DNA from: Neocallimastix lanati (nom. inval.)
Taxonomy: Eukaryota; Neocallimastigomycota; Neocallimastigomycetes; Neocallimastigales; Neocallimastigaceae
Reading direction: 5' to 3'
Assembly (NCBI GenBank): GCA_016946835.1
Contig: JACVTC010000002.1
Coordinates: forward strand, 1,787,501 to 1,849,500
DNA length: 62,000 nucleotides
Part shown: piece after piece, positions 1-12,129 of the stretch
Position numbering within the stretch: position 1 is the stretch's first letter
Layout: each line of letters opens with the position of its first letter
The notes under the pieces: generated by a model
Databases searched by the model: none
What the model saw: only the letters and a program-made list of their open reading frames with translations
What the model was told of the DNA's origin: nothing
Made by a program: the position numbers and the translations under genes

Positions 1-181
1 AAAAAAAAAAAAAAAAAAAAAAAAAAGAAATAAAATAAAAAGAATTATTTTAATAATTAAATATATATATTTTAATATAAAAAAAATCATTATAAATAAA
101 ATAAATATTATATTAAAAATAAAAAATATACTTAATCATCAATACTATTATTAGGTATTTTGAAGTTGAAAAAAAAAATTC

Positions 182-765
182 ATGTTTTATTTTTATATTT
201 AATATAATTTTTACTTCTTATTATTATGTTTTTATATAATCACATTGTAAATTAATTTTAATATAATAAAAACATTAAAAAAAAAAAAATAGGGATAAAT
301 ATATTAAGAACAAGAATATATATAATTTTATTTAATAATAGTTTAATAATATGCTTGAGTTTTTTCGTTTAAGTATTAAAATGAATTTTATTTATATATA
401 GAACAAAAAATTAAGGATACGTTACCTAAACTACTTCGTAAAAAGAAAAGAAAATTTAAAAAAAAAAAAAAAACGAATAAAGTTTTATTTTTATATTTAA
501 TATAATTTTTACTTCTTATTATTATGTTTTTTAACAATCATAAAATTAATTAAATTTAATATAATAAAAACATTAAAAAAAAAAAAATAAAAAAAAAAAA
601 AAAATAGGGATAAATAAATTAATAACAAGAATATATATAATTTTATTTAATAATATTTTAATAATATGCTTTAGTTGTTTCATAAAGTATTAAAATGAAA
701 TTTATTTATATATAGAACAATTAAGGTTACGTTTCCTAAACTGCTTCATAAAAAAAAAAAAAGAA
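182..765. repeat. Tandem duplication, about 300-bp unit
   Basis: Two imperfect copies lie head to tail (about 182-455 and 483-765). Both start with a TTTTATTTTTATATTTAATA-type block, contain an AGGGATAAATA segment and end with a CCTAAACT(A/G)CTTC segment before A-rich DNA. No coding frame runs through them. Confidence 0.75.
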
Positions 766-1325
766 AAAAGAAAAAAGAGAAAAGAGAAAAAAAGTAACCT
801 TTTTTATAAAATAAATAAAATAAATAAATAAATAAATAAATAAATGAAAAAAATATGCTTTTTATTAATCATATACAGATTCTAAAAGTAAATGTCATTC
901 TATAGGATATTAACAAAATTAACATCAAAAATAATAAAATTTTTCTTAAATTGAAGAATAAGAGTATTTAATTAACATCATACTATATAAACTTTTTTTT
1001 ATTTTTAATAATATTTTTAATAAAAAAAATTATATATTTATCATTGTATTTTTTAAACTAAAAAGATTATCATAAGCATTGATTATACAGAAAAAAAAAA
1101 GATTAATAAAATGAATAATAGAAAAAATATTTTTTTAATAGTTATAATATATATAATAAATTATATATATAATGATAATAAAAATATGTTAAATTATATA
1201 ATATATATAATAAATTTGTTAAGTAATGTACATAAAGATATTATGAAGTGTATTAATGATATAATGTATGTAATTGAATTAATGTATACTAAATAATGGA
1301 GTCTTTTTTATTATAAAATATAAAA

Positions 1326-1356
<31 letters not shown>

Positions 1357-2002
1357 ATATATAATAATATAAATATTGTGTGTGTGTAAACCACATTCAG
1401 TGTGACAAAGACTCCTTAACAAAATTATTTATATATTGTGATAATAAAAATATTATTTAAATTATATATATATTTTGATAATAAAAATATTATTTAAATT
1501 ATATAATAAATTATATATAGTAACAATTTAAAAAATATTTAAATTATGAAATATATATAGTAAATTATATATTGTGATAATAAAAATATTATTTAAATTA
1601 ATCTACAATTAAATATTCACATAATTTATATTTAAAAATATTCATTTTTCATTTTTTATATAATACTAAAAATGAAATTTATATATATAACAATTGAAAT
1701 TTAAACCTAAATTATTTTAGAAAATAAAATAAACATTTTTTTTGACAGTTTAATTCAAAAATGTAAATATCATTATATACAATGAATCAACAAAAATAAT
1801 AATAAAAAGTGATAATTTTCTTAATTTGAAAAAGTATTTAGTTTACACTTGTAGTTAATAAACTTTTTTTTTAATTTTATTTTATTTTATTTATTTTATT
1901 TTATTCAGTATTTTTAATAAAAAATTTTTTTATATTCATCATTGAATTTTTGGTTATGCTAATATTTTTAAAAGATTATCATTACCCTTATATATATACA
2001 GG
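660..2002. repeat. Diverged direct duplication of a non-coding block
   Basis: The block at about 660-1092 recurs in diverged form at about 1640-2002. Shared landmarks are the AATGTAAAT/AAATGTCATT segment, the run TTTTTAATAAAAAA...TCATTG and the final AAAGATTATCAT(A/T)A...TATACAG. The copies differ by many substitutions and indels, so the duplication is old. The function is unknown. Confidence 0.5.
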
Positions 2003-5000
2003 CGAAAAATATTTTTATTATAATTAATATGTATTGAAATTATATTTAAAAAATTTTTTAATTTTTTAATATTTTTAATAATTATATTATTTTACTAATT
2101 ATTAATTACTTCAAATAATACTATATAATGTAATTTCATAGATAATAGCTTAGTTTATAATAAAATAACTTTAATTTATTTATCATATTATATGTATTAT
2201 GACATGTAATTTAAAAAATATAGTCTTAATAAAATATATTGATAAAATCTTACATTAATTTCAACATATAAATTTAATTAATAATTAATAAAATTATACA
2301 TAAAAAATAATAAATAATAAAAAAAATTTTTTTATATTTGTAATATTTATAACATTATTTATTATATTTTATATTTTAATAGATACACATATAAGAAATT
2401 AATATAACCAAATATAAGAAATATATGAATATATATAAATATATATAAAAATATATATAAGAATATATTTATAAAATAATACATATTAATATAATGATAA
2501 TAATAATTAATAACAACAAAATATATAAATAATAGAAAATATTTATGAAGTAAATTTCACTTCCATCCCATGTGGTGTGGATTTTTATGTTTAAAAAATG
2601 TTTATTTTTATATTATTAATTTATTTATATAGTTTTAAACTTAAAATAGTATATAAAAAAAAAAAAAAAAAAAATTTTGCATTAATTATAATAACATTTC
2701 TAAATAAAAGTTTTGACTTTCCATGTTTAGCATACAAAAAAAAAAAAAAAAAACCATTATATTTAGATATTGTTTTATTTTTTATTTAATTATATAATAT
2801 GAATATTAAAAATTGTTGTTTTCCATGATTATAATATTAACAAGTTAGGAATCTATATTATGAAAGATTATAAAAATAGATAAATATATATAATAAAAAT
2901 AAAAAAAATATTTAATAAAACTATTCCAATAACGTCAATACTAATTATTAAATTATATTTAAAAAAATAAATAATATTATAATAAAAAGTCAAAAAACAT
3001 AATTAAAATAAAATTAAAAATTATATATGCCAATTGAAATATATTTTAAAAATTATTCATATTTAATAAATATATATTATATTCCTCATTTTACTAAACC
3101 ATTCAACTTTATTATTGATTATTATTATCAATAATATTTAATATAAGCAATCAACAATCAATATTTTTGATTATTATTATCAATATAATATTTAATATAA
3201 GAAATCAACAATCAATATAAATAATTAATATTAATTCAATTATGGAAAAAAAATATCATAAAATTTTTAATTTTTCAGTGAATATTGAATTTTTTTTGTT
3301 TTTTTAAATTATATAATTTTATTTTCTTATTGGATATATAATTATAAAATGAACAACTCACCTTTTTTATTATTAATTAAGTTGTTTTTTCTAAAAAAAA
3401 AAAATTTTTAGTAAAACTTTAAATAAATTAATAATAAATAATTAACAAATAAAAACAAAATTAAATAAACAAACATAATTGTACGCCACAAATTAAAAAT
3501 TATATTTATTTTATTAATATTAATCTCATAATTTTTGATTACTACAGTAGAGTACTATTTTAATATCTTTGGTTTTATTATTTTAATATTTCAGTATAAT
3601 AATAATAATATTATAATAAATATTAATATTAGGGGATTTTTTTTTTAAAATAATATTGAAAACAACAATATTAAAAATTTTGAACTTTAAATATTAATAA
3701 AAATTTGAAATTCATAATTTCTTATTTATATAAATCTCCTTTTTTTTTTTTTTTTTTTTTTTTTTAATACTATTTAATATACTAATATTATAAATAATAA
3801 GAAATATATAATTTATATACGTATCATTCAATTCATTTACATTATTCTATATAATAATATATAATTAACTATAAATAAAATAAAATTAATAAAACTAATA
3901 ATTAATATTAAAAAAGAGAAAAAAGAGGGAAAAAAAAAAAAAAGAAGGAAAAAAAGTTTAGGATTAATATAATAAAAATTTTTTAAATTTGTACAATTTT
4001 TATTACTATTTATATTTTGTGTAATAAAATTTTTACATTTTATAAATTTTTTAATTTTTCCTTTTTTTTTTTACTATAAAGAATATAAAAAATATAATTT
4101 GTTTTGTCTATCATTAAAATAATATCTTTTCAGTTTCTTTTTTTTTTTTTTTTTGGGAGATTATTATTTTAATTATAACTTTATCTTCTTTTTTTTTTTT
4201 TTTTTGAAATATTTCTAGTACTATTACTACTATTTTTTTTATATATATTTATATTTGTAGTCATAAAATTAACATTAAGTTTGAATTATTTATTATAATT
4301 TCTTTTTTTTTTTTTTAAATAATAATATGTAGTTTATATTAAATTAAAAGAGTTAATAATACTATTATGCTTTCTTACAATAATATATTTTGAATAAGAA
4401 AAAATTTATAATTAAAAAAAAAAAAAAAAATAATTATAATATTATTAAATTAGCAAGTATTAATGTAAAAATAGAAAATATTTAATATAAAATAAATATA
4501 TTAATACAATTCAGTTACACAAATTATAAATATTTTTAGTGTATAGTAGTACTAAAAACAAGTATAAATAATTCAGAGCATGTGCTATATTAATTTAATT
4601 CAATATCATTTATATCATTTAATAAATAATAAACTTTAAAAATTTAATTCCTACAATTTTTTTGTTTTTGTCTTATTATATTGAGAATTATTTAAAAAGT
4701 TCTATTGATAAAGATATATTTAATTATGATATTATAATGGTATATTGTTTTTTAATTACATAATTTGTTAAAAAAGAAATTTTTATATTTATATAGTTAA
4801 AAAGTTCTCTGGTGAAAAAATAATATATAATATATTTAAATCTATGAATTATTAATAAATACTAGAATTAATTATTTTTTATTTTCTTTCTTTTAAAATA
4901 ATTTCTCTTCAAATTATTTATTTTTATTTCATTTTTTTATTTATTAGCGTGTAATATCATTTTTTTTAAAAAAAATGTTTAATATTAATATATAATATTT

Positions 5001-5507
5001 TATTAGTATAAAATTAGATGATATATTTATTTAATAATCTATTAAAATATCATCATCTGATGAAACATATTAAAAAATTAATTAATAATAATAATCATTA
5101 TTTAATAATATATTATTAATTATTATTTATATAATTTTTTATTATTAATTATTTTTTTATCTTATTTTTAAATTTTCATATTTAAAACAATTTACATGTA
5201 AAAATGATATTCATTTTTTTAATTAAATTTTTAGTTTCCTAATTTAAAAATATTTAATTATTATCTGTCATATTATTTAATATTATTAATTCATAAAAAC
5301 CAAAAATTTTACTTTTTATATTTAATCCAGTAAGTATTTATACTAACAATATTTAAAATATTTTAATATTTTTAATTTAATAATTATTATTAAAAAAAAA
5401 AAATTAGATTAAAATAAGAATAATTGATTTTAAATTAATATCCAATATTTAAAATTAAAAAAAAAATTTTTTTAATATTTTATTATTATTTAATTGTTTT
5501 TATATTA

Positions 5508-5640
5508 AAATTAAGGAAGCCGTTTTTATTAACTATTCTCTTATTGATTGACTTTATTTAATATAAAAAAAACATAAATCATTAATTTTTAATAATATAT
5601 ATAATTTTTATATTATTTAATTTTTATATAAATACTCATA
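5508..5640 (+). promoter_or_regulatory. Putative promoter of esterase copy 1
   Basis: A block starting TTAAGGAAGCCG and continuing TTATTAACTATTCTCTTATTGA is almost unchanged upstream of copies 1, 2 and 3, although the DNA further upstream has diverged. It ends in a TATA-like TATATAAATA at 5626-5635, about 145 bp before the ATG. Conservation amid diverged spacer suggests regulatory function, but the three copies are recently duplicated, so part of it may be simple ancestry. Confidence 0.5.
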
Positions 5641-5778
5641 TATTTTTCCATTTCCTTTTTTTTTTTTTTTTTTATTTCATCAAAAAATCAAAATTTAAAA
5701 AATTATAAAAACTTAATAAATATATTAATAATATTTATTATTTTAAATTATTAATATTATTAAAAAATAAAAATAAAA

Positions 5779-7104
5779 ATGAAATCATTAAATTTAATTA
5801 GTATCATCGCTCTTTTCATTACTATATTTGCTGTATCTGTTGAAGCAAGATGCAAAGTTATTAATCCAGAATTAACAAAAGAGTAAAAATCATAATAATC
5901 ATAATATATAGATATTTATAATTAAACAAATAATGATTATATATATAAATAAAAAGGAATGAAAGAAAAATATTAAAATATTAAATATATATATATCTAT
6001 TATTTATTTAAAAAATAAATAAATAGTACTTTAGCATACTCTGAAAATGGTGATCTTGATGTATATTATGATAAAGCTGCAGTTTCTAAAAGAAGACCAG
6101 TTGTTGTATATGTCCATGGTGGTGGTTGGTGTGAAGGTAATTATTTGATATTCATAATAAATTTAAGAATATATTAAAAATATAAAAAATTTAAAAAATA
6201 TATAAAAATTTAAAAAATATAAAAATTTAAAAAATATAAAAAATATATTGATATATATATAAATAAATATTATATATTCGAAAGTAAAAAAAAAAAATAA
6301 ATAAAATAAAAAAAAAAAAAATAAAAATTAAAAAATTATGTAATATTAAATTTATTAAATATATAATATTTTTATTTATTAATAATAATAGGTAGCAAAG
6401 ATAAGGAAAGTTTTATGGGAAAATTCTTCCAAAAGAAAGGATATGTTGCTGTTTTAATTAATTATAGACTTTACCCAGAAACTGAAAATATGGATGATAT
6501 GGTTGAAGATATTTATGATGCTCTTCAATGGACAGTCGAAAATATTGGTAAATATGGAGGTAATGCTAAGAAGATTTCTCTTATGGGTCATTCAGCTGGT
6601 GCTCATCTTGCTACTTTAACTACAGTTAAAGCAGCTCTTAAAATGAAGGTTAATGAAAGAATTCTTAAACCAGTTAATCTTAAAAACTTAGTTTCATTAA
6701 ATGGTCGTCACAAGCTTGATGAAGGTGATGAACTTTTAGCAGGTATTGAACAATTAAGACAATTAGGAAATATTCCAGGACTTTCATTCCTTGCTTTATA
6801 TGGTGAAGCTAGAGAACATCTTTTAGTTGGTAAGAGTGGTTTTGATCAATCTAAAATTTTAAAGGATTACAAAGATAAATCAGTTAAAACTCTTGGAGCT
6901 AAGAAATACACGTTTATTGAATGTGATGAAGATACAGTTGATCCATTAGGTTTATCAGAACCAATGATTGAACAACTTGGTCGTGTTGTTAAAGAAGTTA
7001 TAGTTGATCATAAAGTTTACCACGGAGGTCATAGTTATGTTCTTGATGGTATTCAAAATGGAGATGCTGAAATTGAAAAAGAAGTTCTCAAGATGATTAA
7101 TTAA
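5779..7104 (+). CDS. Secreted alpha/beta-hydrolase esterase, copy 1
   Basis: Three exons are inferred: 5779-5882, 6027-6136 and 6392-7104, with GT-AG introns of 144 and 255 nt in phases 2 and 1, giving 308 aa. Residues 1-23 are a signal peptide ending VSVEA before RC. The fold-3 type esterase signature is present: oxyanion-hole HGGGW (65-69), nucleophile elbow GHSAG with Ser139, an Asp candidate in the ECDEDTVDPLG segment (about 250-255) and His285 in YHGGHSY. The family resembles BD-FAE/acetyl-xylan or feruloyl esterases, so the likely role is extracellular removal of acyl groups from plant cell-wall polysaccharide; the exact substrate is inference. There is no dockerin, so the enzyme is not expected in the cellulosome. 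The longest single-exon reading frame (from 6415) would miss the signal peptide and oxyanion hole, so the upstream exons matter. Copy 1 differs from copies 2 and 3 in the tail (EIEKEV instead of EIEQEV). Confidence 0.87.
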
Positions 7105-8280
7105 TTTTTTAAATTATAATATATTAATTTTTTTTTCTTAAAAATTAAAAAATAAAATATAAAATAAAAATTTTGAAAAAATTATAAAATATTTTATATT
7201 AGAAATATAGATATTATAGAATGTATAGAAATAAAATAGAAATATAAATTTATTAAAAATTGTATTTGATAATAAATTAAAATATAATTTTAAATAAATT
7301 TTCAAAATAGAAATTTATAATAAATCTTATTTAAATAAGATTTATATAAATTATCAAATTATATATATATATATATTATAAAAAAAAATAAATAAAATAA
7401 AAATGAAAAGTTGAATAAATATAATTAAAAAAAAAAATAAATGAAAAATAATAAATTTTGAATATTACATATATTTAAAATTTTAGAATTTTTTAAAAAC
7501 TTTATAGAAATTAGAAATATGTATATAAATATAATAAGATAAATTAAAAAATAATAACAAATATTATAAAAATAAGTACAAGAAAAAAAAAATAAGAAAA
7601 AAATAAAAAAAAATAGAAGTAATATTAATAAAAAAAGAAAGAATTAAAACAATTAAAACATAAAAATAAATGTAAAAAAAATAAATAAAAAACAAACAAA
7701 TAAATAAAATAAAGAAAAAAAAAATAAATCTCTTGTAAAATAATAATTTTGTAGTTATTTAAATATTATATTTTATGTATATATTATATGCATATATATA
7801 TTAATAAAAATAAAAATAAAAAATAAAATAAATGAAAAATTAAAAAATAAATAAAAAAGGCATTTTATTAATAGTATCTCTTCATCACCTTCGAAAGAGT
7901 CTTCTTTCTTTCCGGATTTCATATTTTATGGGGCTTACGAAATTCCTTGCTAACCCTATACTTATTGTGTTAGTGATTTTTACACTATGATCAGTTTGTA
8001 TAACATTATACCATTGTCAAGAGTATCGGTGTCAGAACCATAAAGCAATGAAGAAATTCTGAGACAGATTTGAATGATAATTTTTATTCACATTGAGTCA
8101 TCAACAATGAGTGGGAAGAGTTAGATCTCATTTTTTTTCTCGATACTAATTATGTAGTTTTTTAATTTTAATGTAAAAAATTTTATGTACTTTTTTCTTT
8201 TTTTTTTCAATAAATATTATTAAATAAAGTTTATCCCTTGTTTAAAAAAAATAGTAATAAAATAATTAGATTAACTTATC
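7105..8280. other. 3' flank of copy 1; GC-richer island of unknown origin
   Basis: 7105-7860 is A-rich DNA with no gene. About 7861-8140 is clearly richer in G and C, with phrases such as GGGGCTTACGAAATTCCTTGC and GAGTGGGAAGAGTTAGATCTC, and looks like the remnant of a gene or transposon. No frame stays open and no domain was recognised. The rest, to about 8280, is A/T-rich. Confidence 0.4.
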
Positions 8281-8652
8281 AATATTTTACTAGTTCATTA
8301 ACAGCTTTCTTTAGCTATATATTAATTAGTAAAATGAAAAAAAAAAAAAAAAACTTCATAACCAAAATAGATGTCATCTATTCAATATGATAAAAAAGAA
8401 CTTGTATTACTAATCCATCGAGTTCATCTAACACAAATATTAATAATATATTTTAAAAACAATAAATCTATTGAATTTCCTTATAATGTTTTTCTTTGTT
8501 CGTGGGAGAGAAGTGAACATTGCACTTTACAATTTTAATATTTATTTACATATTATATGTACTAATAATATATATTAGATTTATTTATCATTATAATTTA
8601 ATTTTTATTATATTTGAAACTATTCATAATATCTGTCAGTATTTATTAATTT
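8281..8652. repeat. Dispersed spacer repeat, copy a
   Basis: This non-coding block recurs in diverged form at about 13760-14060 and 14575-14900. Shared landmarks are the ATATGATAAA(G/A)AAGAACTT segment, a TTTTTCTTTGTT segment, TAGATTTATTTATC/TTTTACAATT and the AATATCTGTCAGTATT/AATATCTATCGG segment. It belongs to the unit that was duplicated with the esterase genes. Confidence 0.6.
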
Positions 8653-9552
8653 ATTTGCATATAGTTTTTTGTATAGTTTGTTGATAAAACCTGTATGTTT
8701 ATTTAAAAATATTAGGAAGGCACTTGTTTAAAATTGTTGAAAAATAGCTAAGATAATTATATGATGATATAGTTTTTAAATATTCAAATAACGATATTGT
8801 TTTATAATTAATATTAGCAATATATGCATATATGTTTAATTAATTAATAATATATTTTTAAAAAAATAAAATAAATAATAATTTAAAAAAATATTAAAAT
8901 AATAATATAAGGCATATATTGCTAATATATATATATGTATATTTATGTTATAATTATGCTAAAACTATGCATATATATTTTATTTATTTTTTTATTTTTA
9001 TTTTTATTTTATTTTTTATTTTTATATTTTTTTTGAACAAAATGGTATAGTTTTTTGCATAGTTTTAGCATCATATACCTATGTTGTTCATCATATATAT
9101 TAATATAAGGCTTACGAATAAATAGGGCAGTATTGTATTTGTATGCCAAATATATGCATATATATGTTCAAAACTATAGTGAATTTTGCTGAATATTTTA
9201 TATAAAAATATTAGCAAAAGTGTAGTAAAATGGCATACAAATACAATCATACAGCTATATTGTTCATATAAAAATATTAATAAAATTATAAAAATAATAA
9301 TTAAAATATTTATAAAAATAATAATAATAATATTAATTAAAATAATTAAAATAATAATAAAAATAATAATAATAATTAATAATAATATGCCTGAAAGTAT
9401 TAATTAAAATATACTAGGTTTTTATCATTATTTTATTAAAAACTATGCTATTTTTATTTTACTAATTTTAAACAATTGCCTTCCAAAAATTTATATATCA
9501 TCAACGCTATGGTTTTTATATCAACATATGCAAAAAACACTATGATAAAAAG
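8653..9552. mobile_element. Foldback/MITE-like insertion with long imperfect inverted ends
   Basis: The block splits the dispersed spacer repeat: a 50-bp sequence (TTATATTTGAAACTATTCAT...GTCAGTATTTATTAATTTA) ends at 8652 and recurs at about 9555-9605, so it flanks the block directly. The two ends align in opposite orientation over about 100 bp (ATAGTTTTTTG..., then GGAAGGCACTTGTTTAAAATT against the complement of AATTTTAAACAATTGCCTTCC). Internal inverted pairs include ATTGTATTTGTATGCCA (about 9132-9148) with its complement (about 9229-9245), and ATTAGCAATATATGC (about 8813) with its complement (about 8910). No transposase frame is present, so it would be non-autonomous. Confidence 0.6.
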
Positions 9553-9605
9553 TTTTTATTATATTTGAAACTATTCATAATATCTGTCAGTATTTATTAA
9601 TTTAA

Positions 9606-9849
9606 AAAAAAAAGTTTTTAAATTTTTATTTTATCATATTATTTAATATTATTTATTTTAAATTAATATTTTTCATTTCACATGTAGTATATTAAAAAAT
9701 ACAAACAAGGTATTTAGTAATACAAAGTATATTCAGTAACACAAACAAAGTATATTTAATAACATATAAACATTTTATATTTTACTGGTAAACATTTATC
9801 TTTATTATATTTAAATTATTTTATTATTTTAGATTTTTTATTTATATAA

Positions 9850-9896
<47 letters not shown>

Positions 9897-10116
9897 ACTT
9901 AGTTTTTTTTATTTTTAATAATTTTTAATAATTAATTTTTATAATAAAAAACAATAGATTTAAATAATAAATAAATAGATATATAAAATAAATTTAGAAA
10001 TTATTATTAATATAAAAATTAAAATAAGGATAATTGATCTTATATTAAATTGTAATCTTTAAAATTAAAAAAATATTTTTTTACTATTTTATTATTATTT
10101 AATTACTTTTATATTA
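9606..10116. other. Spacer, no gene
   Basis: AT-rich DNA with a TAAA microsatellite at about 9847-9895. From about 9990 it becomes similar to the sequence upstream of copies 1 and 3 (AAAATAAGGATAATTGATCTTA). Confidence 0.6.
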
Positions 10117-10245
10117 AAATTAAGGAAGCGATTTTTATTAACTATTCTCTTATTGATTGACTTTATTTAATATAAAAAAACATAAATCATTAATTTTTAA
10201 TAATATATATAATTTTTATATTATTTAATTTTTATATAAATACTC
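10117..10245 (+). promoter_or_regulatory. Putative promoter of esterase copy 2
   Basis: Same block as upstream of copy 1: TTAAGGAAGCG, then the TTATTAACTATTCTCTTATTGA core and the TATA-like TATATAAATA at 10234-10243, about 145 bp before the ATG. Confidence 0.5.
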
Positions 10246-10386
10246 ATATATTTTTCCATTTCCTTTTTTTCTTTTTTTATTTTATCAAAAAATCAAAATT
10301 TAAAAAATTATAAAAACTTAGTAAATATATATTAAATAGTATTTATTATTTTAAATAATTAATATTATTAAAAAATAAAAATAAAA

Positions 10387-11713
10387 ATGAAATCATTAAA
10401 TTTAATTAGTATCATCGCTCTTTTCATTACTATATTTGCTGTATCTGTTGAAGCAAGATGCAAAGTTATTAATCCAGAATTAACAAAAGAGTAAAAATCA
10501 TAATAATCATAATATATAGATATTTATAATTAAACAAATAATGATTATATATATAAATAAAAAGGAATGAAAGAAAAATATTAAAATATTAAATATATAT
10601 ATATCTATTATTTATTTAAAAAATAAATAAATAGTACTTTAGCATACTCTGAAAATGGTGATCTTGATGTATATTATGATAAAGCTGCAGTTTCTAAAAG
10701 AAGACCAGTTGTAGTATATGTCCATGGTGGTGGTTGGTGTGAAGGTAATTATTTGAAATTCATAATAAATTTAAGAATATATAAAAAATATAAAAAATTT
10801 AAAAAATATATAAAAATTTAAAAAATATAAAAATTTAAAAAATATAAAAAATATATTGATATATATATAAATAAATATTATATATTCGAAAGTAAAAAAA
10901 AAAAAATAAATAAAATAAAAAAAAAAAAAATAAAAATTAAAAAATTATGTAATATTAAATATATTAAATGTATAATATTTTTATTTATTAATAATAATAG
11001 GTAGCAAAGATAAGGAAAGTTTTATGGGAAAATTCTTCCAAAAGAAAGGATATGTTGCTGTTTTAATTAATTATAGACTTTACCCAGAAACTGAAAATAT
11101 GGATGATATGGTTGAAGATATTTATGATGCTCTTCAATGGACAGTCGAAAATATTGGTAAATATGGAGGTAATGCTAAGAAGATTTCTCTTATGGGTCAT
11201 TCAGCTGGTGCTCATCTTGCTACTTTAACTACAGTTAAAGCAGCTCTTAAAATGAAGGTTAATGAAAGAATTCTTAAACCAGTTAATCTTAAAAACTTAG
11301 TTTCATTAAATGGTCGTCACAAGCTTGATGAAGGTGATGAACTTTTAGCAGGTATTGAACAATTAAGACAATTAGGAAATATTCCAGGACTTTCATTCCT
11401 TGCTTTATATGGTGAAGCTAGAGAACATCTTTTAGTTGGTAAGAGTGGCTTTGATCAATCTAAAATTTTAAAGGATTACAAAGATAAATCAGTTAAAACT
11501 CTTGGAGCTAAGAAATACACGTTTATTGAATGTGATGAAGATACAGTTGATCCATTAGGTTTATCAGAACCAATGATTGAACAACTTGGTCGTGTTGTTA
11601 AAGAAGTTATAGTTGATCATAAAGTTTACCACGGAGGTCACAGTTATGTTCTTGATGGTATTCAAAATGGAGATGCTGAAATTGAACAAGAAGTTCTCAA
11701 GATGATTAATTAA
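10387..11713 (+). CDS. Secreted alpha/beta-hydrolase esterase, copy 2
   Basis: Exons are 10387-10490, 10635-10744 and 11001-11713, with the same splice phases as copy 1 and a 308-aa product. Intron 1 is the same length as in copy 1 (144 nt) and intron 2 is 256 nt. The signal peptide, HGGGW, GHSAG, DEDTVDPLG and YHGGHSY motifs are all intact. The protein matches copy 3 and differs from copy 1 near the C-terminus (EIEQEV). The gene lies 4608 bp downstream of copy 1 in the same orientation. Near identity of introns as well as exons means a recent tandem duplication or ongoing gene conversion. The expected role is the same as copy 1: a free secreted esterase acting on plant polysaccharide, with substrate unproven. 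Confidence 0.87.
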
Positions 11714-12129
11714 TTTTTTTAAATTATAATAAATTAATTTTTTCTTATTTTTAAAATTAAAAAAATTAAAATAGAATAATATTATAATAATATTAAAGAA
11801 AATATAAAATTAAAATAAAATAATATTATAATAGTATTAAAGAAAATAATAAAATTAAAATATTTTATTATTTTATTTTAATTTTATTATTTTCTTTAAT
11901 ACTATTATAATAATATTAAAGAAAATATAAAATAAAAATTAAATAAGAATATTTTTTTTAAAAAAAAATATATATATATATATTAAAAATTTAGATATTT
12001 TATAGAATATAGTAATACAATAGAAATAGAAATAGAAATTTATTATATAAATTTTATGATTTAAATTATATTATTTAAATAAATTATTAAAATATATAAA
12101 AAATATATAAACTAAAAAAAATAATAATA
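11714..12129. other. 3' flank of copy 2, no gene
   Basis: A-rich non-coding DNA containing the long hairpin listed next. It differs from the 3' flanks of copies 1 and 3. Confidence 0.6.
11825..11911. repeat. Perfect 38-bp-arm hairpin
   Basis: The left arm 11825-11862 (starting ATTATAATAGTATTAAAGAA) is the exact reverse complement of 11874-11911, with an 11-nt loop. It lies about 110 bp after the stop codon of esterase copy 2 and is absent from the equivalent positions of copies 1 and 3. It may be a 3'-end structure or a small inserted foldback. Confidence 0.8.

Larger units (their letters stand above)
1..5374. other. AT-rich non-coding region
   Basis: No convincing gene is visible. Open frames are short and consist almost only of Ile, Asn, Lys, Tyr and Phe codons, as expected by chance in DNA of this composition. 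The stretch holds poly-A/poly-T runs (for example near 3740-3765 and 4138-4155), ATAA microsatellites near 1320-1360, and duplicated blocks listed separately. Confidence 0.7.

Noticed and set aside
1111-1296. 61-codon frame in the first non-coding region
   Set aside because: The product is nearly all Ile, Asn, Lys, Tyr and Met, as expected from random AT-rich DNA; no homologous features or splice context.
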